A stretch of 64,000 nucleotides of DNA. Origin: Spinacia oleracea (taxonomy: Eukaryota; Streptophyta; Magnoliopsida; Caryophyllales; Amaranthaceae). The position numbers and the translations under genes are program-made. Below the pieces are notes generated by a model. The model did no database searches. It was not told the origin of the DNA and saw only the letters and a program-made list of their open reading frames with translations. Positions 20,981 through 35,809 of the stretch are shown here, in pieces. Every line of letters starts with the position of its first letter. Within the stretch, counting starts at the first letter, position 1. The stretch spans positions 930,001 through 994,000 of the forward strand of contig NC_079490.1 of the NCBI RefSeq assembly GCF_020520425.1, given 5' to 3'.

Positions 20981-20991
20981 ATTTCTGATTT

Positions 20992-22064
20992 CTTTTAACT
21001 CGATATGATGATCACATACAATGGTCTTGGACAAGAATCACTTGACTTATTTCAACAAAATCACCTTCCTTGGTGTTCTTTCTTCCTGAACACACATACA
21101 TGGGTTTTGTTGAACTTTAGATTGATCAAGTCCACTTTCCATGTAGAGATCACTATTCATGCATGATTGATCTGTTTTTTGCTTGACCAAGCAGTTGATA
21201 TGATCCCATTCAATGCCATTTGAACCTCATAATTAGCCCCTTTTATTTTGTAATTTGATTTGGGTTTGGTGAGTTATTATTTTTATTTAATTTTTGTGAT
21301 CATGGGTTGTTTTATAGGTCAGTATTTGAGGATGACAACTGAATGTGAGTGTACTTTCTGGAAGTTTTCTGATTAAGAAGACGAAAATACCAGGTTATTT
21401 TTCTTGATTCCAGATTTCAATTTTATGCTTTTGTAAATGTTTAGATGAATTATCATTTTATCTGGCCTTCTTATGTTTTGCACTTGAGGTTTTCTTAATC
21501 ATTTCAAAACTTGGTTATAGATAGATTACTCTGTTACTTCTGTATTGTGTAGATTCTAGTGGATTGCCTTACACCTGGGAGCTTAGTTGAATGTAAAATT
21601 GCGACTAAGTTAAAGAATAACACACTACTAAGTAAAATTAATGGCTATTGTTTAAGTTTAAGAATAACACACTACCAAGACTAGTCTTATTGAAGCTTTT
21701 AACCACAATTAATGTCCATCATGTTTACTTTGCACCCAAATAAAATCAAAGTTCCATGGATTAGTTTGGTAAACATGTTTATAGTAGTTAATTACTTAAT
21801 TGTAGTGAAACATGTTTAACAGTTGGATTGTGTTAAGCACGTAACGTGGCTTAGTATGTGTTGTACATAAGGTATATGGTAGGTCAAAGGCCCTAAAATA
21901 ACAAAGGGTCATTGGTTAAGTCAAGCTCAGTCAAGACACAAGTCCAAGAGAAAGAAACAGAGGAGCCCAACAAAGGATAAGCCCAACAGAAACGCGAAGC
22001 CCAAAAGAATCAGATTTCCAGCGCCAGTTACAAGGAAGTTAGGAAATGCGAAATAAGTCAAGGC
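20992..22064. other. Intergenic stretch with a copy of the 7.5-8.0 kb repeat
   Basis: No gene. The sequence at about 21440-21590 (GATGAATTATCATTTTATCT, GGCCTTCTTATGTTTTGCA, GATTACTCTGTTACTTCTGT) is collinear with the tandem block at 7490-8015, with clear divergence. The rest is unassigned. Confidence 0.5.
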
Positions 22065-22345
22065 TAAAGATGGACGTGGGTCGGGATGAGCTTCGTGCCG
22101 AGCCCCACCTGCCTCGGTCTAAACGGGGCTGATCCACGCCAAGCCCACTTGTTTCGTACCAGACTGTGCTGTAAATTTCACGCCCCAGTCATGGCCCAAA
22201 CCCATGTGTCCGGCCTCGTGTCGAGTCGTACCTTCGTACATAAGCCTCATTTACTTAACTTAACGTGTTTTGTCGTGTTGGATCGATTCTTGTCCTGTCT
22301 TAGCGTGCTTTTCCAAAATAGTACCACGCGAGTCTAACCCATGAC
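22065..22345. repeat. GC-rich island (GTGGGTCGGG type)
   Basis: It begins GATGGACGTGGGTCGGGATG and is rich in CGTGTC, GGCCTCG and GCCCCA motifs. The 83-codon ORF (22086-22337) has no recognisable domain. It looks like the islands at 6430 and 43310, so probably a member of a non-autonomous DNA element family. Ends are not defined. Confidence 0.35.
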
Positions 22346-22546
22346 TTCATGTTGGTATTACTGTATTAGGCCATCTTTTTAACCGGTCCGACCGAGTACC
22401 ATCTTTACTAATGACCAGTACCAATGTACCATACTATTTTTACTCCTACCAAGGAGTGGTAATTCCCAAAAGGGTCGAACTATTCGGACCGATTCTATAG
22501 AGAGTAACCAAATGTAATTTTACTAATTCCATCACCACTAAAAAAA

Positions 22547-22838
22547 ATTAGAAAAAATTAACATGAATAATCTCAACTTTTACTCATTTTCTAAAAATAA
22601 TTCCAACTTTGGGTTAGTTTAGAATAATCCAAACTTTTGGGATTACCTTGTCAAAATAATCCAGTGTCTTATTTTCCTGTCATTACTAAACCATTTTGGG
22701 TCTATTGTACATAGTCAAATTGATAGTTTAGAATTTTAAGAATATACCCAAAAGTTGGAATTATTACAAAATAATCTAAAATTGGGATAATTTTGCGAAG
22801 ATGAGTGAAATTTGAGATTGTTTATTGACAATTTTTCC
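22547..22838. mobile_element. Long-TIR non-autonomous DNA element
   Basis: The left arm (AATAATCTCAACTTTTACTC, then AATAATCCAAACTTTTGGG) is matched by the reverse complement of the right arm (AACAATCTCAAATTTCACTC, then AATAATTCCAACTTTTGGG). This gives about 110 bp of imperfect TIR with a short centre. Poly-A flanks prevent a clear call of the target duplication. It lies about 130 bp upstream of the SAHH TATA box and so may sit within that promoter. Confidence 0.5.
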
Positions 22839-22946
22839 AAAAAAAATAAAATAAAAAAATTCCACCAACTGCTATCCATTTTCGCATCACCAACCCCTCA
22901 AAAAAAATACACGTAGATTCAAATTCAAAAAAATCTTGACCGTTAA

Positions 22947-26254
<3,308 letters not shown>

Positions 26255-26261
26255 GCAAGGA

Positions 26262-26755
26262 AATGGAGATTGAGATTGGAGCTGTGTTTTTTAGGATGTT
26301 AGTTACTTCTCTTTGTTGTTTGGGTGAGTTTGGAAGGTTGGGTGGACAATTATCAAAGTTTGTTTTGAGTTTTGTCCAGATAGAGGAAGAAATTGAATAA
26401 GTTGAAGTTTTAGGCTTATGTTATGTAATTGCTCGCAGACTTTGCTGCTATCGTGCATTTTGTTGAGTCTGGTTGAAATTTTTCTGTCAATGAAGAAGAA
26501 CAGAGTGTTTTTTCAATTCTGTTCGAGAATTAAGACATGTTTATAGCAACATTGTTTGAACAAGGAAATGGAGATTGAGATTGGCTCATTGGATCTTGGC
26601 TGTGGATTTTAGGATGTTAGTTAACTTCTCTTTGTTGTTTGGGTGAGTTTTGAAGGTTGGGTGGACAATTATCAAAGTTTGTTTTGAGTTATGTCCAGAA
26701 CTCCAGATAGAGGAAGAAATTGAATAATTTGAAGTTTTAGGCTTATGTTACATGG
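26262..26755 (+). repeat. Duplicated SAHH 3' UTR
   Basis: The block from AAGGAAATGGAGATTGAGAT to GAAGTTTTAGGCTTATGTTA occurs at about 26259-26425 and again at about 26563-26752, with a few small indels. The first copy starts eight bases after the stop codon. The second copy therefore gives a spare 3' UTR and possibly an alternative polyadenylation region. Confidence 0.8.
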
Positions 26756-27535
26756 TTTGGGCCTTGAGTCTTTGGGCCTTAAGTCTTTGGGCCTTGAGAC
26801 CCTTAATTGGGCAATCAAAAAGAAAAACCATAGCATAACTTTTACAAAGCTAATATCTTTGTGTTATCCTAGTAAGGGAACGCAATCTTTTGTATTACGC
26901 TTATGTCTAGTATAGTTTTATTTTCAATAAATAAATATACTATGAAAGTAAATGATGATAATTTAAATCATACAACTAATGTAATAGGTTGATGGATCGG
27001 GTGGTGGGTTGGATGCACCTTCATCTATATCCAACCCACCCGTCATCCGATCTATCCATCATCCGTCAACCATCCGCTTATTTTCGGATTTTTGTCCATA
27101 TAATATGGATCGGGTGAATGGATATCCATCGGATTCGGTTGAAATTGCCAGCTCTAATCTGATCCCATCTCAACCAATTCTTCAAATATTTCATATGGTA
27201 AGTGAAATATGAAATTCTCCACCTCTTGGGGCTAATAAAAATTAATTATGATGGTTCTTCTGCTAATAATTATTATCTTGTTCAATCTCTTTCCGTCTAT
27301 AGGGAAGCCACCGTGCAACATATTATGTAGCATTTTTGGAACATATTCTCCCTTTATGGATGCTAAATTATCCTCATTTCTTTTGTCTACCATTTTTCCA
27401 CATATATATAAAGTGTATACAAATTGCACTGCAATGTGCAAATATTTACAGTAATAATTACCTCAAAAAAAATATTGGAAGTAATAGAAATTTTAACATG
27501 GTAGCTTAGGAAAGCATACATAGTTAAACTGTAAA
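26756..27535. other. Intergenic stretch with GGGT-rich patch
   Basis: No gene. TTTGGGCCTTGAGTCTTTGGGCC near 26756-26800 is a short internal repeat (period about 18). At about 26985-27150 a GATGGATCGGGTGGTGGG / CCAACCCACCCGTCATCCG patch resembles the ends of non-autonomous DNA elements, but no clean ends were found. Confidence 0.4.
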
Positions 27536-28255
27536 TACTCCCTCCGTCCCGGAATACTTGACCTGTTTTCCTTATCGGGCCGTCCCTTAATACTTGACCT
27601 GTTTCTAAAAATGGAAATATTCTAACAATATTATATTATTTCTCACTCCACCCCTATTAACCCACCTACCCCCTACTCCATACAAAAAATAATTAAAAAT
27701 TCAACCCCTACTCTCCCCCAACCCCACCTCTTAACCCACCTCGCACTAACTACATTAAAATAATACCCCACTATCAACTACTACCTATTAAATTAAGTAA
27801 GTCAATTCAAGTCCCTTAAACTCTGTGTCGGTCAAACCGGGTCGAGTATTCCGGGACGGAGGGAGTACCAAAAAAACAATTGTCATTTATTTAAGCAAGT
27901 GCCTCATTCTTACTTGCTCTTTTCGTGAATTTCTCTTCTGAAAGTCGAACTTTCACCATTAATATCTCATTAAATATAATAAAATAACATATGAAAAAAA
28001 AAACGTTCTCAAAAACATATCAAATCTAGTGTATAAAATAGTGTAGTGCAATGTGCAATACACACTTAAACTGTAAATACCAAAAAATAACAGTCATTTA
28101 TTTAAGCAAGTGCCTCATTCTTACTTGCTCTTTTTGCAGATTTCTCTTCTGAAAGTCGAACTTTGATGATCAATATCTCAATAAATATAATAGATAACAT
28201 ATGAAAAATAAATATGAAAACGTTCTCGAAAACATATCAAATCTAGTACACCCAA
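27520..28255. repeat. Tandem duplication, first copy interrupted by Stowaway
   Basis: TTAAACTGTAAATA, CATTTATTTAAGCAAGTGCC, CTCTTCTGAAAGTCGAAC and ACATATCAAATCTAGT occur in the same order in copy one (27520-28035, Stowaway removed) and copy two (28066-28250). The duplication may be older or younger than the insertion; the clean empty site in copy two suggests the Stowaway came after the duplication. Confidence 0.75.
27538..27865. mobile_element. Stowaway MITE (Tc1/mariner)
   Basis: The inverted ends are CTCCCTCCGTCCCGGAATAC at 27538 and its match GTATTCCGGGACGGAGGGAG ending at 27865, flanked by TA on both sides. The adjacent tandem copy of the host sequence at about 28068-28090 keeps the uninterrupted site GTAAATACCAAA, which confirms insertion at a single TA. 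Confidence 0.92.
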
Positions 28256-28323
28256 TTTGGCATAATCACCATTATTATGTTTTTTTGTTGAACAATCAGA
28301 TCATCCTCTCACAAATTTAACTC

Positions 28324-31300
28324 TCAAACAGCAGAAATTGGCTTAGTCCTGCTGTAAATACTTTCCAAGGTCCTAATTTTAACTTTTGGCTTCAACTCAC
28401 TTCCGCGATTTCCCTTCTCTTTAGTTCCGGGCAGAACATAATACTGACTCCTCCGCTTGTTGAATGGAAGCTGTTTATCTGCTATAAAGTGGCAGCAAAT
28501 TTTTGAGAACGCGAACAATATCAATATGTTTGTATCCAACAACAAAAATCATGAAAAGTATTGATCATAAACATATAAATTGCGAAATACTCAGAAGTAG
28601 AGTTGTATTTTAGAGCTGTTTCTCTGCTATAAAGTGGCAGCAAATTTTTTAGAACATGAACAATATCAATATGTTTGTATCCAACAACAAAAATCATGAA
28701 AAGTACTGATCATTAACATATAAATTGCGAAAATACTCTGAAATAACACATAAGAGTTGTATTTTAGACATTTGAAGCTAAACAGCAATCTGAATTCCAA
28801 TTTCCTTGCAGCAAATTTTGAGAACATGAACAATAACAGTAAGTTTCACATCCAATAAGAAAAATCATGAAAAGTACGTAGTAATTATTTATAAGAATAT
28901 GTATAGCTAAATTCTCTGTAAGAAGAGATGTATTTCAGGCATTTGAAGCTAAAAAGGCAATCTGAATTCCCATTTCCTTGCAGAATGTACTGTATGCTTA
29001 TTCGGAGCCTTACAGTAATTCTTTGAAAAGGATAGAAACTACTACGTACAACAACAACAAAGCCTTAGTCCCAAAATGATATCTTATCAGCAGATTCGAC
29101 ATAGACATTGCATGTTTTCTTCCTCGTGTTTTTATCAGGACTTTCACAACTGGTACGACAAACACAAACATCTAAAAGTTCTATAATTTGGGGTAAAAAC
29201 ATTGCTATAGAATGGCCAAAATAAAACTAACCCTTGCTTTTGACATTAAGATTTTCCATAGTAAGAAGATTTGTATTTCAGGCATTTGAAGCTAAACGGA
29301 AATCTGAATTCCCATTTCCTTGCAGAAATCAGAATGTACTGTAACCTTATTCGGAGCCTTACAGTAATTCTTTTAAAAGGATAGAAATTACTGCGTACTA
29401 GTGTACTACATATAAAAATATCTTATTAGCAGATTCTACCATATTGCATGTTTTCTTCCTCGTGTTTTTATCAGGAATTTCACAGTTTTTATGACAAACA
29501 CAAAAATCTAAAAAATTATCTAAAAAATTGCTCTAGAATGGCCAAAAAGAAACTAACCATTGCTTTTGACATTTAAGCTTTTCCATACCCAGTAAAAAGA
29601 GTTGTTTTTCAGGCATTTGAAGTTAAAAGGCAATCTGAATTCCAATTTCCTTGCAGAATGTACTGTATGCTCATTCGGAGCCTTGCAGTAATTCTTTTAA
29701 AAGGATAGAAACTACTACGTACTAAATTCTTTTAAAAGGATAGAAACTACTACGTACTAAATTCTTTGAAAAGGATAGAAACTACTACGTACTACATATA
29801 AAAATATCTTATTAACAGATTCTACCACGACATATGTTTGAGAAGATTCTACCATAGATATTGCACGTTTTCTTCCTCGATTTATATCAGGAATTTCACA
29901 AGTTTTACGACAAACACAAGCATCTAAAAATTTCTAAACTTTGGGTTAAAACATTGCTCTAGAATGGCCAAAAAAAACCAGCCATTGCTTTTGACATTTA
30001 GCTTTTCCATACTCAGTAAGAAGATTTGTATTGCAGGCATTTAAAGCTAAACGGCAATCTGGAATTCTGGATTCCGATTTCCTTGCAGTATGTACTGTAA
30101 GCTCATTCGGAGGCTCAGGGCCTTACAGTAATTCTTTTAATAGGATAGAAACTACTACGTACTACATACAAAAATATTTTATTAACAGATTCTACCACGA
30201 TATATTTTTGAGTAGATCCTATAATAGATATTGCACGTTTTCTTCCTCATTATATATCAGGAATTTCACATGTTTTACGACAAACACAAGCATCTAAAAG
30301 TTTATAAAATTTGGGTTAAAACATTGCTCTAGAATGGCCAAAAAGAACTAACAATTGCTTTAGACATTTAAGCTTTTCCATACTCAGTAAGAAGAGTTGT
30401 ATTTCAGGCACTTAAAGCTAAACGGCAATCTAGATTCCCATTTCCTTGCAGTACGTACTCTAAGCTCATTCAGAGGCTCGGGCCTTACAGTAATTTCTTT
30501 TAAAAGGATAGAAACTACTACGTACTACATACAAAATTATCTTATTCACAGATTCTACCACAATATATTTTTGAGAAGATTCTACCATAGATATTGTATG
30601 TTTACTTCCTCGTTTTATATCAGGAATTTCACACGTTTTACGACAAACACAAGCATCTAAAATTTTCTACAATTTGGGTAAAAACATTGCTTTAGACATT
30701 TATCTTTTCCTAGAAGAAATAATCAATGGCTGAGATCAGAATATCAGAGTTCTCAAATCAAAAGATGAAATTAAAAGATTGCCATCTCGTTTGGATTACC
30801 ATGCATAACAAAGTTAATCAACAAAAACAGTAAAGTTGGTGTACCTGAATAAGAAGAAACCTTAAGTTTTGTTGTCTTGACTACACGGACAGTCAGATCA
30901 CGAGAGTTACGCTCCCTACCAGAAGAAATGACACAATGGTTAGATTATTTTTCTTCTTACAAAAATCTTTTACTTAAAAAAGTTCTCAACTTCAACTTGG
31001 CACATAAATGCAGGAGAGAGTAGAGGTATAGAGCTTACTCAAGCACATCAATGGCATCCTCTGAGTTGCTTAATTGTTGATTGGGTCCCTTTTCTTCTCC
31101 TATATTGCTGCACTTATGAAGACGAGTCATCTTTTGACACTTTGTTGTCTGCATTCTTGACATCTTTCTGTTGTGACAGAAATTTCCCTGTAATTGTTTT
31201 TTATTAGAACAAAAATTAGAATGGGTGGTTAAAAAAGGTTTAGTCTGCTATATACTCAGACTGTAACACATGCAGTGGTTATATAGAAAGGTCGAGCCTA

Positions 31301-32354
31301 AAACCTGGTCGTGTACAATTATCTGAAACTAGTATCCAAGTTCGAGTAACATAATAAGTATATCCTTTGAATACAGTCTACCCTAAAATAAAATAAACTA
31401 GAGAGTTGTGAACAGGATAACACAAAAACTGATTTACTTCCATTTCTAGCAGGCAGGTTTTTAGAAAGGCATTATCAAGATTGCTTCTCCATGTCAGCAT
31501 ATTGAAAGTTACTCTAAAAATGAGATATCATAATACGATTTTTTTAATTCTTTTTCATATAAAGGAGATATCATTCCAACTTTGTATTATTTTAAATAAT
31601 CAGAAAAGGAAAATGTCAATACAAAAACCTGATTTTGCAATGTCCTCGTGTAATTCATGATTCATTTCCAAAACAGTAAGAGATTCACCTAACATTAGGC
31701 TTTTGGATTACAGTGGACCAAATTAAAAAGGTTAAAAAAATTACTCTTCTTCCTCCCGGTACTCAAGGCAGACGGAAGCCTCTCTATAGACATTAGGGTA
31801 ATGTTGACGTTAAATATCCTCGTACATTACAAAAATAGACAGCATTGTCTTAATTATGAAAGAAACAAAAATAAATTATAAAAGGAAGGTGATTATAGTA
31901 GTTTCTAAAAGAAGGAAGCACCAATTACAAATAACAACGAAAACGGGCATGACATGAGATCAATGCTACATTTTTAGAACAGGCTCATAAGCACGAGCAC
32001 AAGAGCTATTGCTTTCACTAACCCAACTAAGATTCCTTACTCCTGTGTCAAAAGTACATAGAAGTATAGAACCCTTCAAGAAAAGTCCAATTATTTCAAA
32101 TTTCAGCCTGAAGGTTAAGATGAGATAATAAACAGCAGTTTCATTGACATGAAAATTGATAGGAACAACTAGTTTTCCTTATAATCTTCGTAACTAACGA
32201 GCACACCCAAGTTAAAAGCAAGTTCACAGCAGAAGATTACCTTTGTTTATGAAGGCAGTTCACTGGAATTGGGTGGCGGTGTCTCTCTTTCACGGGATTC
32301 ATCTCCTTCAACTTCACCTCGCTCTTGTTTTCAGTTCTTTGTTTCCTTCTCCTA
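28324..32354 (-). CDS. Putative multi-exon gene, basic protein of unknown function (3' part)
   Basis: Consistent splice sites and frames link four minus-strand blocks: 32318-32354 (RRRKQRTENKSE, donor GAG/gtgaag), 31039-31187 (GNFCHNRKMSRMQTTKC...DAIDVLE), 30861-30915 (ERNSRDLTVRVVKTTKLK) and 28324-28470 (LPFNKRRSQYYVLPGTKEKG...TKPISAV, stop). The predicted C-terminal part is strongly basic and suggests a nuclear protein, but I recognise no domain. The alternative donor at 32250 would break the frame. If translation starts at the ATG in the second block, the protein would have only about 118 residues. The upstream exons are not found. The last intron (28471-30860) contains a large tandem array. 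A decayed gene is possible. Confidence 0.4.
28480..30720. repeat. Tandem array, about 330-425-bp units, five main copies
   Basis: Units starting TTTCAGGCATTTGAAGCTAA begin at about 28935, 29277, 29609, 30033 and 30407. Each contains TTTCCTTGCAG, GGAGCCTTACAGTAATTC, GGATAGAAACTACTACGTAC, TTTTCTTCCTCG and ACGACAAACACAAGCATCTA. Inside one unit a 35-bp piece is itself repeated three times (29691-29795). A different two-copy block of about 150 bp (AAGTGGCAGCAAATTTTT) leads the array at 28480-28780. All of it lies inside the putative last intron of the minus-strand gene. The ORFs at 30031-30297 and 30397-30660 are the same repeat read twice and not genes. Confidence 0.85.
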
Positions 32355-33122
32355 CTAATCAGGTCGACAATCGACATAGAGCAAGCACAACAGAGGATTG
32401 TATACATGCAGACAAAAAGATACACACTGATATTTAACAATTGAAGATGCAAAACCTTACAATTACAGTATCAAAAGAAGAGGATGAGAGTTGTCTTTTC
32501 CATAGTTAACTTCTACTCTTGTATGTAAGAGAGTACTAGAATTATCTGTAAGTAACCAAGTAACTAACAAACCAAACAGAATGGTCTTGATGGTCTTGAC
32601 AATTAACCAACCATGCATACATTACTACATTAGTAATCTTGGTTCAAGATCTCGATTACAATCTCTTTCTTTCTAATTTTTTTCGCTTTTTCACAAGCAG
32701 CAAAGTAAACATCAATTACCAAACAGTTAACATAAATGTACGGGAGTTCTATGTAAATGGTAAGGTACATCAAATTAAGCAACATTGACTTCCCGACAAG
32801 TTAAAAAAGGATCAATTCTCTTTAACATCAAACTGTACTAAGAATTAACACCAACACACTCTTGCACATATGACGAAAGATTCTCTTATTAAAAAGAGGT
32901 TCTATAATTACACTTCCTCTAATCTCTTTTCAGTTTCGTCATAAAAAGTATGAAATATTACACAGAATATAAAACCTTCAAAAAGGCAAGGGACCTAAAC
33001 ATGAATCTCTGAAATGATTCATTTCTTCTGTATCTTGATGACAGGGAAATGGATGCAGAGAATTGCAAAAATGTAGAAAGATAACTGAAATTTAACTACC
33101 CTTTCCTGTACTGATCTGAAGA

Positions 33123-33419
33123 CTAACACTGAGACGGAAACCTATTCGTTGTAGGATTTGATCTACTTGCTGGCGCCTTCCTCAAACTGGTCGGCAATAA
33201 AGCTTCTGCAGGTCTCTTTGCTGTTCCATTCAGCTGGTCTGAATTCGAAAGATTCTGTGAAAATAATGAAGCAAGCAATTTTCTTGAGTGGCTTCTTTCC
33301 CTTGTGTGAATTATTCCTTGCTGGTACTGCAGAGTGAAAAAAGAACCGAAAGCGCAGTAAACGAGTATCAAAAAAACTAAGGTGAGTAAGATCGGCAATA
33401 TTTTCCGGGCAATTTTCAT
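33123..33419 (-). CDS. Small membrane-anchored or secreted peptide precursor, CLE-like
   Basis: A single-exon ORF of 98 codons. The N-terminus MKIARKILPILLTLVFLILVY forms a signal peptide or signal anchor. A hydrophilic, basic middle follows. The C-terminus contains SLRKAPASRSNPTTNRFPSQC. The stretch S-x-x-NPT-x-NR-x-P resembles the C-terminal CLE peptide motif, especially the CLE46 type (NPTGNRHPP from memory), but lacks the usual P-S-G-P core. CLE peptides are secreted, processed 12-13-residue signals that bind LRR receptor kinases. Length, single exon and layout fit such a precursor; the motif match is weak, so the identity is tentative. An exon of a longer gene is the main alternative. 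Confidence 0.45.
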   Translation of the reverse strand: MKIARKILPILLTLVFLILVYCAFGSFFTLQYQQGIIHTRERSHSRKLLASLFSQNLSNSDQLNGTAKRPAEALLPTSLRKAPASRSNPTTNRFPSQC

Positions 33420-35809
33420 GGTTTTTCAGTACAAAAGTGACAGCAAGCTATTTGTATTGAATGGAATGTGATATTTCTCAGGCTCTTCCTTCAAGATGAG
33501 GAATATAGCCATGTAACTTTCTGACATGAGGTCTATGCCTGACCAAGAAAACATTGGCAGGATATAAATAAAAATTAGAAACTAGTTCAGTATTTTAATA
33601 CTCATTTATCCATGTATAATATATTATGCAGATATGGGCAAAGTATTTGGTTATACTTCCTGTTCCAGAAAAAACCAACCAGGTCAAGATATTAGATACA
33701 CGTAATACATATCATAATCGCGATACCTGCTCATTTAATTTAACGAAGAGATTTTAAGTCCGTGATTTCCACCCACTCCATAACACAGAAACATGAAACA
33801 CTAGTAAGTAGTAGTACCTAATAAGGTGAAAACAACTAAATACAAGGTATACAGAATATACCAATGGGCAACTAAATTCGAGCAGAAATGTACAGCAATG
33901 AAGATTTTACAGTTTTACCAGCTTGTTCTGAGAGGAAAGTCAGGTCCAGTAAATATCAAATTTTCTAAAACATCATCTTAAAGTCTTTTTGTGAAACCCA
34001 GAGCTCAGAAGTTGCTTATCATGTGATGATGAATTGACATACATTACATAAATCCGATTGCCTAAATTTTCAAATATTAAAACAGACATGCCTCATGTGA
34101 CTGATCACATGACATTGAGTCAGTTCTCTCAGTTGTTTGTCTCCCCCTTGCCTTATTAAAATCCTTAATCTCTTCCAGTATCTCTTAAGAACATTATTAA
34201 CAGCCAAGGTTAGCTGGGAAAGCATGCTTCTAAAGTAGAGTAACAAATTCTTAACTGTAGTTTCTGACTACTGTTTTCCGATGTTCTGTCATCTGAAGGA
34301 AATATATTTAATAGTATCTCCATTGTCCATACCCTCAAAATAATATTCCCTCCGTCACAAAAAACTCCGTGTTAGACTTTGGAACGGAGATTAAAATTTC
34401 CTATGTGAGTCGAATAACCTTTCGGTGTATAAGAATACTTGGTTCTTTATCATCTTTCTAGGTTTAATCAGATTAATTCTCCTCGGATAATCATCTTTAT
34501 CATTTCTGGTATTCCCAGTACCTGGTTCACCAGCATGTTATTAAGGGCAGTGAATCATATTCATTTGTACATGATATGATTATCCCTAATTTTATTCATT
34601 TACATAACATTCATACAATTTCTTTTTCTTTTTCCCTTCTGGAAACTTGAAGGAAGAGCCATAGGCGACCCCACCAGCAAAGCTCGTGAGTCGTCCTCTC
34701 AAAAGAAGTAAAAACAACTGTCAATGGGGTCTCCGTACAGCACAGTCCAACATTAAGATAAAACTCAACATCATGGCTTTAAATGAAAGGTTTTGTGGAT
34801 TTAGTAGCACGGCATTATGGGAGTGAATACACATCAACATTCAGCATTTGACCAAATCTTTTTTTTTTTTAAAGGATTCCATTGACATATATAGAAATAG
34901 AAATACATTTTTTTCACATATGAAGTACAAGACAACTTCATTTATGACATCGAATCTATACATTGAATCATAATACCAAAATATTGTCCATATAATTATA
35001 ACATACTTCGTCGTACTTTCATGAGTTATTTATTTTAATCAATACTACATCCTTAGTAAAACTAAAATTTTAAATCTCAACCTTTAAATATCCCCAACAA
35101 CGGAATGAGATAAAACATGATATTTTTCATCACCTCCCATACTTTGTTGCCAAATTATAAACCAACATGATCTTAGAGTTGTTTAAGCCATTGACCAGTC
35201 CAAGTACACTTCAAATTCTATGTAAAGTAAATTATAGTAAAAAGTCTGGTTAAGTAAAGTAATACTTCGTACTCCGTATTAAATTATTAGTTGATCTACT
35301 GCAATGATCACATTAGACAAAACAGCTGTAACATAAATAATGCAGCATGGTACTTTTAAAATAATTGCCCAAAAGTACCTAAAAGTACACTCTTAACATG
35401 ATTAAATAGGAGAAACATCAGTGTAATACAAATGATTCATCAATCTTTACCAGGCAGCGAGAAGGAAGAAGAACGAAATTAGCAGCACAGTAAAAGTAAA
35501 CTTACACAGAGCCTCTTTCCACTTCGAAACTTCCGATTGTATCCATCAACCAGGAACCGTATAGTTGTAGCTGTTGTCAACGGTCTGCAGATGGAGCTTT
35601 TTAATAAACCATCTATTGCCACCATATAGTAGAAGACTTTCCTCTCTTTTTTTCTTCTGTTTTTTCCCCTTTTTTTTATCACTTTTGGGGCGGTCACTCA
35701 TTCAAGATACACAAAACTAACCATTATGAACAAAGATATCAAGACGAGTATGAATGAATGATGTATGAACAAATTTCACCATTAGATCGATCAATGGGAT
35801 ACACAAAAC
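33420..35809. other. Intergenic stretch
   Basis: No gene supported. One Stowaway-like end (TTCCCTCCGTCACAAAA) is seen near 34346 with no clear partner. A small lysine/arginine-rich minus ORF at 35479-35697 has no recognisable domain and may be chance or 3' flank of LIP2. Confidence 0.45.

Noticed and set aside
21830-22060. TGTTAAGCACGTAACGTGGC considered as the start of an LTR
   Set aside because: No matching end, no target duplication and no retroelement domain found nearby.
30031-30660. Two similar 87-88-codon ORFs (FINRFYHDIFL / LIHRFYHNIFL)
   Set aside because: They are the same unit of the tandem array read twice. Similarity comes from the repeat and not from protein conservation.
28480-30720. 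Regular direct repeats considered as a CRISPR-like array
   Set aside because: Units are 330-425 bp without short conserved repeats and unique spacers, and the host is a plant.
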